From positions 186,001 through 250,000 of the forward strand of contig VUAW01000002.1 of the NCBI GenBank assembly GCA_008711135.1: a stretch of 64,000 bases of DNA, written 5' to 3'. The stretch comes from Rhodobacteraceae bacterium LNNU 3342. Its GTDB lineage: Bacteria > Pseudomonadota > Alphaproteobacteria > Rhodobacterales > Rhodobacteraceae. Below the pieces are notes generated by a model, which saw only the letters and a program-made list of their open reading frames with translations, ran no database searches and was not told where the DNA came from. Shown here piece by piece: positions 19,049 to 27,889 of this stretch (positions within the stretch are counted from its first letter, which is position 1; each line of letters opens with the position of its first letter). Made by a program: the position numbers and the translations under genes.

Positions 19049-19196
19049 CTGCTCTCCTTGTTTCCGAAAGTCATCGCCCGCCCCGAAGGGAAACACAAGT
19101 GCGCCATCTGTGCCCTATTGTGTCGGATTCTGCACTTTTGATACGAACTCCTGTGCGATAAAGGAACGCGCGATGTCACCCCTTCGGAGAGTTCCC

Positions 19197-20492
19197 ATGA
19201 ACGCCAGCCACCGCGACAGCGGCTTTTTCAGCGAAAGCCTGGATTCCCGCGACCCCGAACTTTTCGGCGCCATCCAGCAAGAACTTGGCCGCCAGCGCGA
19301 CGAGATCGAGCTGATCGCGTCGGAAAACATCGTGAGCCGCGCCGTGATGGAGGCGCAAGGCTCGGTGATGACCAACAAATACGCCGAGGGTTATCCGGGC
19401 CGCCGCTACTATGGCGGCTGCCAGTACGTGGACATCGCCGAGAACCTGGCGATCGACCGCGCCTGCCAACTGTTCGGCGCGAAATTCGCGAACGTGCAGC
19501 CGAACTCGGGCAGTCAGGCGAACCAGGGCGTGTTCAACGCACTGGTCAAGCCGGGTGACACGATCCTTGGGATGAACCTCGCCTCGGGCGGGCACCTGAC
19601 CCATGGCGCGGCTCCGAACCAGTCGGGCAAGTGGTTCAACGCAGTGCAATACGGCGTGCGTCAGCAGGACAACCTGATCGACTATGACGAGGTTGAGGCG
19701 CTGGCCAAGGAACACCAGCCCAAGCTGATCATCGCAGGCGGCTCCGCCATTCCGCGGCAGATCGACTTTGCCCGCTTCCGCGCGATTGCCGACATGGTCG
19801 GCGCCTACCTGCTGGTGGACATGGCGCACTTTGCCGGGCTGGTTGCGGGTGGCGTGCACCCGTCGCCCTTCCCGCATGCCCATGTCGCGACCACGACGAC
19901 GCACAAGACCCTGCGCGGCCCGCGCGGCGGCATGATCCTGACCAACGACGAGGACATCGCGAAAAAGGTGAACTCGGCCATCTTCCCGGGTATCCAGGGT
20001 GGCCCCCTGATGCACGTCATCGCTGCCAAGGCCGTCGCCTTTGGCGAGGCGCTGCGGCCCGAGTTCAAGACCTATGCTGCACAGGTGGTCAAGAACGCGC
20101 AGGCGCTGTCCGATCAGTTGATGAAGGGCGGGCTCGACATCGTCACCGGCGGCACCGACACCCACGTGATGCTGGTAGACCTGCGGCCGAAGGGCGTTAA
20201 GGGCAATGCGACCGAAAAGGCGCTGGGCCGGGCCCATATCACCTGCAACAAGAACGGCATCCCGTTCGATCCGGAAAAACCGGCTGTGACCTCGGGCGTG
20301 CGTCTGGGCACCCCCGCCGGCACCACCCGCGGCTTTGCCGAGGCTGAATTCCGCCAGATCGCCGACTGGATCGTCGAAGTCGTGGATGGCCTTGCCGCCA
20401 ATGGCGAGGACGGCAATGCCGAGGTCGAGGCCAAGGTCCGGGCCGAGGTTCTGGAGCTTTGCAAGCGCTTCCCGATCTACAACGAACTTTAA
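19197..20492 (+). CDS. glyA: Serine hydroxymethyltransferase
   Basis: A 431-residue PLP enzyme interconverting serine and glycine with transfer of a one-carbon unit to tetrahydrofolate. The PLP lysine is K237 in [14 protein letters not shown]. The family landmark [15 protein letters not shown] and the glycine-rich YPGRRYYGG region are present. The ATG at 19197 follows GGAGAG by five bases and is preferred over an ATG eight codons earlier. A strong intrinsic terminator follows. Confidence 0.98.
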   Translation: MNASHRDSGFFSESLDSRDPELFGAIQQELGRQRDEIELIASENIVSRAVMEAQGSVMTNKYAEGYPGRRYYGGCQYVDIAENLAIDRACQLFGAKFANVQPNSGSQANQGVFNALVKPGDTILGMNLASGGHLTHGAAPNQSGKWFNAVQYGVRQQDNLIDYDEVEALAKEHQPKLIIAGGSAIPRQIDFARFRAIADMVGAYLLVDMAHFAGLVAGGVHPSPFPHAHVATTTTHKTLRGPRGGMILTNDEDIAKKVNSAIFPGIQGGPLMHVIAAKAVAFGEALRPEFKTYAAQVVKNAQALSDQLMKGGLDIVTGGTDTHVMLVDLRPKGVKGNATEKALGRAHITCNKNGIPFDPEKPAVTSGVRLGTPAGTTRGFAEAEFRQIADWIVEVVDGLAANGEDGNAEVEAKVRAEVLELCKRFPIYNEL

Positions 20493-20512
20493 TCGCAGGC
20501 TAACTGCGCAAG

Positions 20513-20537
20513 GGGCGGCTCTTGGGCCGCCCTTTTT
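20513..20537 (+). terminator. Intrinsic terminator of glyA
   Basis: A seven-pair GC stem GGGCGGC/GCCGCCC (20513-20519 and 20526-20532) with loop TCTTGG is followed by TTTTT. It lies 20 bases after the glyA stop, in the right place and orientation. Confidence 0.93.
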
Positions 20538-20574
20538 CGTTGGCTATGACAGTATGCGACGCTATCACCGGTCC

Positions 20575-21348
20575 ATGCTGCATCATGACGAGATTCCCGC
20601 TACAAGCCCGATCCACCCCCCCCTGCTGATCGTGCACGGGCTGTTCGGCTCTGCCCGGAACTGGGGCGTGATTTCCAAACGCCTTGCCGACACGCGCCGT
20701 ACCGTGACCGTGGACATGCGCAACCACGGGGCAAGCTTTCGGGCGCCAACCCATGGCTATGACGATCTGGCCGGGGATTTGGCTGAAGTTATCAGTGGGA
20801 ATGGTGGCCGAATGGACGTGCTGGGCCATTCGATGGGCGGCAAGGCTGCGATGATGCTGGCCCTGACGCAGCCCGAACTGGTGGATCGCCTGGTCGTCGC
20901 CGATATCGCGCCGGTGGCCTATGGCCACAGCCAGTCACATCTGATCGAGGCAATGCGGGGGCTGGATCTTGCCGACCTTGCGTCACGGGGAGAGGCTGAC
21001 CGCCGCCTTGCCGCCACTGTCGATGATCCGGGCGTCCGCGCCTTCCTGCTGCAGTCGCTGGACCTGAAGGCGCAGCCACCGCAATGGCGCCTGAACCACG
21101 ATGTGCTGGAGGCAGAGATGCAGCGCATCACCGGCTGGCCGCAGATCGACGCCCGATTTGACGGCCCGACCCTGTTCCTGAGCGGCGCCAATTCCGACTA
21201 TGTCCAGCCCGCCTACCGCGACAAGATCAAGGCTCTGTTCCCGAACGCGCGTTTCGCCCGCATCCCGGGCGCGGGCCACTGGCTTCATGCCGAAAAGCCG
21301 CGCGAGTTCGAGGAAAGCGTCCGTGTCTTCCTGAATTCCGGCCGTTAG
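20575..21348 (+). CDS. Alpha/beta-fold hydrolase (YbfF-like esterase)
   Basis: A 257-residue alpha/beta hydrolase. The oxyanion region reads LLIVHGLFGSARNWG, the nucleophile elbow GHSMGGK supplies the Ser, and the catalytic His is in PGAGHWLHAEKP near the end; an acidic residue in the SGANSDYV region completes the triad. The substrate is not predictable. The start at 20575 is chosen by fit to relatives that begin just before the HGLFGS segment; an in-frame ATG at 20554 is the alternative. Neither has a strong ribosome site, and the glyA terminator ends just upstream, so a promoter must be squeezed in. The stop overlaps the convergent neighbour (TTAG). Confidence 0.85.
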   Translation: MLHHDEIPATSPIHPPLLIVHGLFGSARNWGVISKRLADTRRTVTVDMRNHGASFRAPTHGYDDLAGDLAEVISGNGGRMDVLGHSMGGKAAMMLALTQPELVDRLVVADIAPVAYGHSQSHLIEAMRGLDLADLASRGEADRRLAATVDDPGVRAFLLQSLDLKAQPPQWRLNHDVLEAEMQRITGWPQIDARFDGPTLFLSGANSDYVQPAYRDKIKALFPNARFARIPGAGHWLHAEKPREFEESVRVFLNSGR

Positions 21349-21630
21349 GGGCAGCGCGGCCTCGCGCGCATCTCGCTACTATCCTTGCGGATTGAGGCAG
21401 GGATGACGCGGCAGCGCGTCACCTCTTCAATCACGGCAACCATCGTGTCGGGCAAAGCCGCCCGTTCGCGCCTGCTGGCATAGCCCAGCCGGATCACCTG
21501 TGCGCGGTTCCCCCGCTGAAAGACCGAAAGGCCGCGCCCGTCCCGCGTCACCTGCTGTTCCCGCGCACCCAGAAATTTCGGCGAGGGAGAGGCGCAGGCC
21601 GCAAGCAAGAAAGGGCAGGATGCGGATCAT
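21345..21630 (-). pseudogene. Small lipoprotein, apparent frameshift inside the signal peptide
   Basis: Two minus-strand frames together make a lipoprotein. The ATG at 21630 gives MIRILPFL, a typical signal start, but continues out of frame. The frame entered at the TTG at 21608 gives LLAACASPSPKFLGA, a clear lipobox, followed by about 75 plausible residues (REQQVTRDGRGLSVFQRGN to EMRARPRCP) with two Cys. Removing one base near 21609 would fuse them as MIRILPFLLAACASP. As written, only a TTG start lacking any n-region would express the second frame. It lies downstream of lepA. Function unknown. Confidence 0.6.
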
Positions 21631-21669
21631 CCCCGCAACCTGCCCCACAAGACTTAACGAAACGCTAGC

Positions 21670-23469
21670 TCAGCTGTCCATCTTGAGCGCGTTGATGAAG
21701 GCCTGCTGCGGGATCTCGACCTTGCCGAACTGCCGCATCTTCTTTTTCCCGGCCTTCTGCTTTTCCAGAAGTTTCTTCTTCCGGGTGACGTCGCCGCCAT
21801 AGCACTTGGCCGTCACGTCCTTGCGCAGCGCCGCGATGGTTTCACGCGCGATCACCCGCCCGCCGATAGCAGCTTGGATGGGGATCTTGAACATGTGCCG
21901 CGGGATCAGGTCCTTGAGCTTTTCGCACATCGCCCGGCCCCGCATTTCGGCGCGGTCACGGTGCACCATCATCGACAGCGCGTCCACCGGTTCGTCGTTC
22001 ACCAACACCTGCATCTTGACCAGGAAATCCTGCTGATAACCGATCATCTGGTAGTCGAAGCTGGCATAGCCCTTGGTCACCGACTTCAGCCGGTCGTAGA
22101 AGTCAAAGACCACCTCGTTCAGCGGCAGATCATAGACGACCATGGCCCGGCTGCCCGCATAGGACAGGTCCATCTGCACGCCACGCCGGTCCTGGCAAAG
22201 CTTGAGCACATCGCCAAGATATTCGTCCGGCACCATGATGGTCGCCTTGATGCGCGGCTCTTCGATGTGATCCACATGGGTGAGGTCGGGCATGTCGGCA
22301 GGGTTGTGCAGGTCGATGACCGACCCGTCGCGCATATGCACGTGATAGACCACCGAAGGCGCGGTGGTGATCAGGTCAATGTCATATTCGCGCTCCAGCC
22401 GGTCGCGGATCACCTCCAGGTGCAGAAGGCCAAGGAAGCCGCAGCGGAAGCCGAAGCCCAGCGCGGCCGAGGTTTCCATTTCAAAGCTGAAGCTCGCGTC
22501 GTTCAGCGCAAGCTTTTCGATCGCGTCGCGCAGCCCTTCGAAGTCGTTGGCGTCTACCGGGAACAGGCCGCAGAACACCACCGGCTGCGCAGGCTTGAAG
22601 CCCGGCAGGGGCTTGTCAGTGCCCTTCTTTTCCGTGGTGATCGTGTCACCTACGCGCGTGTCGCGGACCTGCTTGATCGAGGCGGTGAAGATCCCGATCT
22701 CGCCCGGACCCAGTTCGGGAATGTCGACCATCTGCGGCTTCAGAACCGCCAGCTTGTCGATTCCGTAGACCGCGCCGGTCTGCATCATCTTGATGCGGTC
22801 GCCCTTGCGGATCACCCCGTCCATCACCCGGATCAGAACGACAACGCCCAGATAGGCGTCATACCAGCTGTCCACCAGCATGGCCTTCAGCGGCGCCGTG
22901 CGGTCACCCTTGGGCGCTGGCAGGCGGGTCACGATGGCTTCCAGCACCTCGGGGATGCCGAGGCCCGATTTGGCCGAAATCGGGATCGCCTGGCTTGCGT
23001 CGATGCCAATCACATCCTCGATCTGTGCCTTCACCCGGTCAGGTTCTGCCGCAGGCAGGTCGATCTTGTTCAGGACCGGCACGATTTCATGATCCGCGTC
23101 GATGGCCTGATAGACGTTGGCCAGCGTCTGCGCCTCAACCCCCTGGGAGGCATCGACGACCAGCAGCGAACCTTCGACGGCACGCATCGACCGGCTGACT
23201 TCATAGGCGAAGTCCACGTGGCCGGGCGTGTCGATCAGGTTCAGGATGTAGGTCTGGCCATCCTTGGCGGGATACTCGATCCGCACTGTGTTGGCCTTGA
23301 TGGTGATCCCGCGCTCGCGCTCGATATCCATGCTGTCGAGCATCTGCTCTTTCATGTCACGTTCGGCGACGGTGCCGGTCAGCTGGATCAGCCGGTCGGC
23401 AAGCGTGGATTTGCCGTGGTCGATATGCGCCACGATGGAAAAATTGCGGATTTTGTCGAGCTCGGTCAT
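21670..23469 (-). CDS. lepA: Elongation factor 4 (LepA)
   Basis: A 599-residue translational GTPase that acts on stalled or incorrectly translocated ribosomes. The G-domain motifs are [17 protein letters not shown] and NKIDLP. The LepA-specific C-terminal domain ends with [20 protein letters not shown]. The start at 23469 ([15 protein letters not shown]) is used because the family begins there; an in-frame codon 12 residues upstream is unlikely. Divergent from the next gene. Confidence 0.98.
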   Translation of the reverse strand: MTELDKIRNFSIVAHIDHGKSTLADRLIQLTGTVAERDMKEQMLDSMDIERERGITIKANTVRIEYPAKDGQTYILNLIDTPGHVDFAYEVSRSMRAVEGSLLVVDASQGVEAQTLANVYQAIDADHEIVPVLNKIDLPAAEPDRVKAQIEDVIGIDASQAIPISAKSGLGIPEVLEAIVTRLPAPKGDRTAPLKAMLVDSWYDAYLGVVVLIRVMDGVIRKGDRIKMMQTGAVYGIDKLAVLKPQMVDIPELGPGEIGIFTASIKQVRDTRVGDTITTEKKGTDKPLPGFKPAQPVVFCGLFPVDANDFEGLRDAIEKLALNDASFSFEMETSAALGFGFRCGFLGLLHLEVIRDRLEREYDIDLITTAPSVVYHVHMRDGSVIDLHNPADMPDLTHVDHIEEPRIKATIMVPDEYLGDVLKLCQDRRGVQMDLSYAGSRAMVVYDLPLNEVVFDFYDRLKSVTKGYASFDYQMIGYQQDFLVKMQVLVNDEPVDALSMMVHRDRAEMRGRAMCEKLKDLIPRHMFKIPIQAAIGGRVIARETIAALRKDVTAKCYGGDVTRKKKLLEKQKAGKKKMRQFGKVEIPQQAFINALKMDS

Positions 23470-23683
23470 GCGCCGGGATATGCGCTGGAACCCTTGGCCG
23501 GTCAATGAAAATAAAGCAGTCTGCGCGGCGTCATGTTGCGCGGGGGGCGCGCCCCGCAGCGAGGGCTGTCAGCCCCTGCCGCGATCGTTGAAAAAATGTG
23601 TGAAAACTGCTACGCGGGGATCAGAGGCAAACCTGATCGACGACGGGGGCAAACCCTCGCGTCCCATGGAACGAGGCAGTCCA

Positions 23684-23998
23684 ATGAAGAAACTTGCACT
23701 TGCGGCGGCATTGGCCGCGCTCTCCCTTCCCGTTGTGCCCACCGTTGCGCTGGCTGGGCCCATAGAATCAGCCTGCATGGCGTCCGGACGGCAGGCCGCG
23801 AACCGGCAGCTTTGCCGCTGCATCCAGCAGGCGGCGGATGCCACGCTGAGCCGGGGCGACCAGCGCCAGGCGGCAGCCTTCTTCCGCGACCCGCACAAGT
23901 CGCAGGAAATCCGCGCCTCGCGTTCCAGCAATGACAGCGCGTTCTGGCAGCGCTACAGCCGCTTCGGCAGCACCGCCGAAGCCAACTGCGCGCGCTGA
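23684..23998 (+). CDS. Small exported protein with conserved cysteines, unknown function
   Basis: A 104-residue protein with a classical signal peptide (MKKLALAAALAALSL, cleaved after ALA). The mature part of about 80 residues has ESACMASGR, a CRC motif and a C-terminal NCAR, so disulphides in the periplasm are likely. Similar proteins recur in Rhodobacteraceae genomes, sometimes under unsupported transporter names. GAGG lies eight bases before the ATG. It may be cotranscribed with cobB, which starts four bases after its stop. Confidence 0.8.
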   Translation: MKKLALAAALAALSLPVVPTVALAGPIESACMASGRQAANRQLCRCIQQAADATLSRGDQRQAAAFFRDPHKSQEIRASRSSNDSAFWQRYSRFGSTAEANCAR

Positions 23999-24001
23999 GC
24001 A

Positions 24002-24703
24002 ATGCCGGCGCCGAGGCGGATCGTCATCCTGACCGGCGCCGGAATCTCGGCTGAAAGCGGACTTGGCACCTTCCGGGACAAGGGCGGGCTCTGGACCCGC
24101 GTTGACTTGAGCGAAGTGGCGACGCCTGAAGGATTTGCGCGAAACCCGCAGCTTGTGCATGACTTCTACAACGCCCGCCGCGCCAACGCTCTGGAGGCGC
24201 AGCCCAACGCCGCCCATCACGCGCTGGCACGGCTGGAGGCGGAGTGGCCGGACGAGGTGCTGATCGTCACGCAAAACGTGGACGACCTGCATGAACGTGC
24301 AGGCAGCCGCAACGTCATGCACATGCACGGCACCCTGACAGGCGCCCTTTGCGCCGCCTGCGGGCATCGCTGGCCGGCACCGCGGGTGATGAACCCGTCT
24401 GACGCCTGCCCTGCCTGCGGCGCGCCGCAGACCCGTCCGGACATCGTCTGGTTCGGCGAGTACCCCTACGGGATGGACCAGATCTGGGACAAGCTCCGCC
24501 AGGCGGACCTGTTCGCGGCCATCGGGACCAGCGGCACGGTCTTTCCCGCCGCGGCCTTTGTGCAGGATGCCGCCCGCGCGGGGGCGCGGACGATCGAGCT
24601 GAACCTGGAACGGTCAGACGCGGCGGCGGATTTCGATGAACACCGCCATGGCCCCGCAACGCGGATCGTCCCGGAATGGGTCGAGGACCTGCTGCGGGGC
24701 TAG
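24002..24703 (+). CDS. cobB: NAD-dependent protein deacylase (sirtuin, CobB type)
   Basis: A 233-residue sirtuin that removes acyl groups from lysines using NAD. The NAD-binding GAGISAESG is at 12-20, QNVDDLH at 91-97, the catalytic His is H109 and the zinc Cys set is C117, C120, C136, C139. Y56 and R59 (FYNARR) match the Tyr-x-x-Arg pair that lets CobB/SIRT5-type sirtuins remove succinyl groups. PrpE-like synthetases are classical CobB substrates, and one lies in this window. Confidence 0.95.
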   Translation: MPAPRRIVILTGAGISAESGLGTFRDKGGLWTRVDLSEVATPEGFARNPQLVHDFYNARRANALEAQPNAAHHALARLEAEWPDEVLIVTQNVDDLHERAGSRNVMHMHGTLTGALCAACGHRWPAPRVMNPSDACPACGAPQTRPDIVWFGEYPYGMDQIWDKLRQADLFAAIGTSGTVFPAAAFVQDAARAGARTIELNLERSDAAADFDEHRHGPATRIVPEWVEDLLRG

Positions 24704-24709
24704 CACCTG

Positions 24710-25192
24710 TCAGTGCTGGTGATGGCCGCTGTGCCCATGATCATGGGCGTTGGCATCGGTGCCGCTGCGCACCGGCACCTCGATCTCCAGATCGCCGGTG
24801 GTTTCGAACGTCAGCGTCACCTGCACTACGTCGCCTTCGGCCAACGGGCGGGTCAGACCAAGGAACATCAGGTGATCGCCGCCGCGGGTCAGCGCGTGCT
24901 CTCCGCCCGCAGCGATGAGGATGCCGTCCTCGATCTCGCGCATGCGCATGACGCCCTGGTCATCCTCCACATGCGAATGCATCTCTACCCGTGCAGCGGC
25001 GTCCGACGAGGCGCCGACAAGGCGGTCGTCGATCGCGCGGTGGTTTTCCACCACCATAAAGGCGCCGGCGGTTTTCGCGGCCCCCGTCGCCACAAGAAGA
25101 TAGGGGTCGCGCACTGCCATCCCGTCATGGGCAAGGGCAGGCACGGCAAGGGCCGCCAGCGCGGCGGCGAGGAAGGTTCTGGAAAAAATCAT
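24710..25192 (-). CDS. Periplasmic copper chaperone PCu(A)C
   Basis: A 160-residue PCu(A)C-family protein, which delivers copper to the CuA or CuB centre of cytochrome oxidase in the periplasm. The signal peptide ends at ALA near residue 21. The Cu(I) ligand set is visible as M71-H72, M82/M84 and H107-x-M109 in the usual spacing. The tail is extra His-rich (HDHGHSGHHQH), which may bind more metal. The aa3 oxidase subunit ctaD is 33 kb away in this window. Its downstream neighbour upstream on the same strand is a CPDC membrane protein. Confidence 0.9.
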   Translation of the reverse strand: MIFSRTFLAAALAALAVPALAHDGMAVRDPYLLVATGAAKTAGAFMVVENHRAIDDRLVGASSDAAARVEMHSHVEDDQGVMRMREIEDGILIAAGGEHALTRGGDHLMFLGLTRPLAEGDVVQVTLTFETTGDLEIEVPVRSGTDANAHDHGHSGHHQH

Positions 25193-25225
25193 GATCTGGT
25201 CCTGTGTAAAGATTGGCAGTCAGGT

Positions 25226-25567
25226 TCAGACCAGAACCGGCGGCCCCCTTGCCCGCTTCCAGGGGATCGTCCGGCCCGCGACCGGCCACAGCCTGACCGG
25301 AGGTTCGAACGGCCATTCCGACGCCCGCCACAAGGCCGGGGCCGCCTCTGCCGCAAGCGAAAGCGCGCCAATAACGCAGTCAGGGCAGGTTTGCGTGCTC
25401 GCGGCACCTTCTTCCTTCAGGCGGATGGTGGTGACGCCATGCCCGGTGCAGATGACGATCTGCTGCCCTGCCGCCATCTGCCCGCTGGCATAGGCTATCG
25501 CAGCCCCTGTGCCGGCCAGCACAAGCGCAAGCAGAACTGCAACAAAGGCCTGAAAACAGGATTTCAT
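25226..25567 (-). CDS. Membrane or exported protein with CPDC motif (DUF2946-like)
   Basis: A 113-residue protein with an N-terminal hydrophobic segment (FQAFVAVLLALVLAGTG), a QIVICTGHG segment and a CPDC motif in TQTCPDCVIGAL, then a Pro/Trp-rich end. This resembles the DUF2946 proteins often found beside copper genes, but I am not certain of the family. It lies 33 bases upstream of the PCu(A)C gene on the same strand and is probably in its operon, so a role in copper handling is inferred. The ATG at 25567 is chosen over a start seven residues earlier. Confidence 0.65.
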   Translation of the reverse strand: MKSCFQAFVAVLLALVLAGTGAAIAYASGQMAAGQQIVICTGHGVTTIRLKEEGAASTQTCPDCVIGALSLAAEAAPALWRASEWPFEPPVRLWPVAGRTIPWKRARGPPVLV

Positions 25568-25604
25568 TCGCGGGGAATTACAGCACACCTAGCCTCGGGG
25601 AAAG

Positions 25605-25637
25605 GCACAAATGCGAAAGCCCCGCCAAAGGCGGGGC
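25605..25637 (-). terminator. Terminator of rpmB
   Basis: On the minus strand, the eight-pair stem GCCCCGCC/GGCGGGGC with an AAA/TTT loop (25619-25637) is followed by TTTCGCATTT. It starts 25 bases after the rpmB stop. Confidence 0.85.
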
Positions 25638-25662
25638 CGAACCGTTTCACCGGCAGCAAGGA

Positions 25663-25950
25663 TCAGGCGGCGGCCTGAGCCTTTGCGATCTCTTTCTTGA
25701 TCTTCAGCGCGCGGGACGAAAGCTCTTCGTCCTTGGCCTTGGCAAGGAAGGCGTCCAGGCCACCGCGGTGGTCAACCGACCGCAGGGCAGCGGCGGAAAT
25801 CCGCAGCTTGAACGACTGTTTCAGGGCGTCCGAAATCAGCGTCACCTCGTTGAGGTTCGGCAGAAAGCGACGACGGGTCTTGTTGTTGGCATGGCTGACA
25901 TTGTTGCCAGTCATGGGGCCTTTTCCACTCAGTTCGCAGACGCGCGACAT
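25663..25950 (-). CDS. rpmB: 50S ribosomal protein L28
   Basis: A 95-residue bL28. The N-terminus [20 protein letters not shown] and the following [15 protein letters not shown] are diagnostic. The single visible N-terminal Cys does not form the zinc-binding set seen in some L28 variants. It appears to be monocistronic, with its own terminator. Confidence 0.98.
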   Translation of the reverse strand: MSRVCELSGKGPMTGNNVSHANNKTRRRFLPNLNEVTLISDALKQSFKLRISAAALRSVDHRGGLDAFLAKAKDEELSSRALKIKKEIAKAQAAA

Positions 25951-26020
25951 GGTTTTTATCCTCGTCTAGATACTACAAGGGGCGCGGCCGGTGACGCACC
26001 CCGAATTCCATCGGGGCCGT

Positions 26021-27073
26021 TTAAGGGCAATCGGCCGGGGCGTCAAGCGATTCATCCCCCAATGGGTTCCGGCCACGCAAGGAAGTGACCGCAAGCGACA
26101 GCACCTCGGCCGCGGCCACTGCCGGATTTGTCGCGCCCTGTGCCACCGCCTTGCCCAACCTGTCCATCCGGTCGCGCAGCACGGGGTCCCGGGCCAGGTG
26201 CCGCAACAGCCCTTCGCGCACCTCTTCCTCGAACCAGTGGCGGGCCTGTTCGGCGCGGCGCGCCTGCAGCACCCCTTCCTGCTTTCGCCACGAATGCAGC
26301 GCCTGCATCGCGGCCCAAGCCTCCTCCAGCCCCGCCTGCGACAGGGCCGAAACCGTCATCGCCTTGGGAAAGCCGTCCGGGTCCTGCTGGCGGCGGCGCA
26401 GCAGCCGCAGCGCACCGGCATAGTCGGCACAGGTACGTGTTGCCGCAGCCTGCAATTCCCCGTCGGCCTTGTTGACCAGGATCAGGTCGGCCGCCTCCAT
26501 GATGCCGCGCTTGACGCCCTGAAGCTCATCTCCGCCGGCGGGCGACAGCAGCAGCACGAACAGGTCGGTCATTCCCGCGACAAGCGTTTCCGACTGCCCC
26601 ACCCCCACGGTTTCCACAAGGATGACATCAAACCCTGCGGCCTCGCACAGGGCGATCGCTTCCCGCGTGCGGCGGGCGACGCCGCCCAGATGCGTCTGGC
26701 TGGGCGAGGGACGGATGAAGGCAAGCGGATCACGGCTCAGCCGGTCCATCCGGGTCTTGTCGCCAAGGATCGAGCCGCCGGTTCGCGCCGAGGACGGATC
26801 GACCGCCAGCACGGCCACCCGCAGCCCCTGCCCCGTCAGCATCGTCCCGAACGACTCGATAAAGGTCGATTTGCCCACGCCCGGCGTCCCCGAAAGCCCG
26901 ATCCGGAGCGCCTGCCGTCCCAAGGTGGCCAGTCGATCCAGCAAGGCGGCAGCATCGGCCCGATGATCGGCCCGTGCACTTTCGACAAGCGTAATCGCCC
27001 GTGCGAGCGACCGGCGGTCCCCCGCCGCCACCCCTTCGGCCAGGGCGGAAACCGGCATGCCTGTGCGCGCCAT
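26021..27073 (-). CDS. meaB: Methylmalonyl-CoA mutase-associated GTPase MeaB
   Basis: A 350-residue G3E-family GTPase that protects and reactivates the B12-dependent methylmalonyl-CoA mutase or a related mutase. The P-loop GTPGVGKST is at residues 62-70, Switch residues lie in [19 protein letters not shown], and NKADG supplies the guanine specificity. No mutase gene is in this window, so its partner is elsewhere. It is functionally linked to propionate use, as is prpE at 14 kb. Confidence 0.93.
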   Translation of the reverse strand: MARTGMPVSALAEGVAAGDRRSLARAITLVESARADHRADAAALLDRLATLGRQALRIGLSGTPGVGKSTFIESFGTMLTGQGLRVAVLAVDPSSARTGGSILGDKTRMDRLSRDPLAFIRPSPSQTHLGGVARRTREAIALCEAAGFDVILVETVGVGQSETLVAGMTDLFVLLLSPAGGDELQGVKRGIMEAADLILVNKADGELQAAATRTCADYAGALRLLRRRQQDPDGFPKAMTVSALSQAGLEEAWAAMQALHSWRKQEGVLQARRAEQARHWFEEEVREGLLRHLARDPVLRDRMDRLGKAVAQGATNPAVAAAEVLSLAVTSLRGRNPLGDESLDAPADCP

Positions 27074-27168
27074 TACGAAACTGTCACCGTTGGTGAGTCC
27101 ATGTGGGTTTGATGCCCCGCGGGGCTGGTGTATGTCCAGTCACTTCCTGCAGTTTCCGTGAGTTCGCC

Positions 27169-27882
27169 ATGACCAAGCTTCGCCTTCTTGCCGCTGCACT
27201 TGCCTTGGCCCTGCCGCTGCCGCTGGCGGCCCAGGAAACCCAAGCCGCCTTTGACCTGCAGATCCTGGGGATGCGGGCCGGCGCCTTTTCCTATTCCGCA
27301 GTGGAACGGGACGGCCAGTATGCCGTGAACGGTCGCATGGAAAGTGCGGGCATCGTCGGCGCGTTGCGGCGCATCCGCTATGACGCATCGGTCCATGGGC
27401 GGCGGACGAACACTGGCTTCGTGCCGGTGAAGTATGAAGGTTCAAGCGATACCGGCCGCCGCCAGAGCGAATCTTCGATGCAGTTCCGGAACGGCGTCCC
27501 GCAGGTCATGAGCTATTCACCCCCACGCGAACCCGATGCCCGGGACGTCGATCCCGCCACCCAGCGCGGGGCGGTGGACCCGCTGACGGCGCTTTACATG
27601 GCCCTGCGGGATGTCCCCGCGGCCGAGGCCTGTACCCTCAAGGTCGCGATCTTTGACGGGCGCCGGCGCAGCGAAGGCGCGACCGGTGGCCGGCAGGAAA
27701 ACGGGAACCAGATCACCTGCACCGGTGAATACCGCCGCGTCGCCGGCTATTCCGAGCGCGAGATGAACGAACGCCGCACCTTCCCCTTCCGCATGACCTA
27801 TCGCGTCTCGGACGGGGTGGCGCAGGTGACCGAAGTTTCGATGGATTCGAGCTATGGACGGGCGGTGCTGCGCCGGCGATAA
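27169..27882 (+). CDS. DUF3108 domain protein, exported
   Basis: A 237-residue protein with a signal peptide (MTKLRLLAAALALALPLPL, cleaved after LAA or so). The mature part fits the DUF3108 beta-rich family (FDLQILGMRAGAFSYSAVE; YEGSSDTGRRQSES; DPLTALYMALRDVP). The function of DUF3108 is unknown; location in the periplasm or outer membrane is likely. It is divergent from meaB and followed after seven bases by hrpB. Confidence 0.85.
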   Translation: MTKLRLLAAALALALPLPLAAQETQAAFDLQILGMRAGAFSYSAVERDGQYAVNGRMESAGIVGALRRIRYDASVHGRRTNTGFVPVKYEGSSDTGRRQSESSMQFRNGVPQVMSYSPPREPDARDVDPATQRGAVDPLTALYMALRDVPAAEACTLKVAIFDGRRRSEGATGGRQENGNQITCTGEYRRVAGYSEREMNERRTFPFRMTYRVSDGVAQVTEVSMDSSYGRAVLRRR

Positions 27883-27889
27883 GGGCGGC

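Noticed and set aside
21874-23508. Plus-strand frame of 544 codons opposite lepA
   Set aside because: It is antisense to a complete lepA; long antisense frames are expected in high-GC DNA, and the composition (His/Arg/Gln-rich) is not protein-like.
23541-23558. GC-rich palindrome before the exported Cys protein
   Set aside because: No T-tract on either side and no converging gene; simple GC-rich symmetry is likely by chance.
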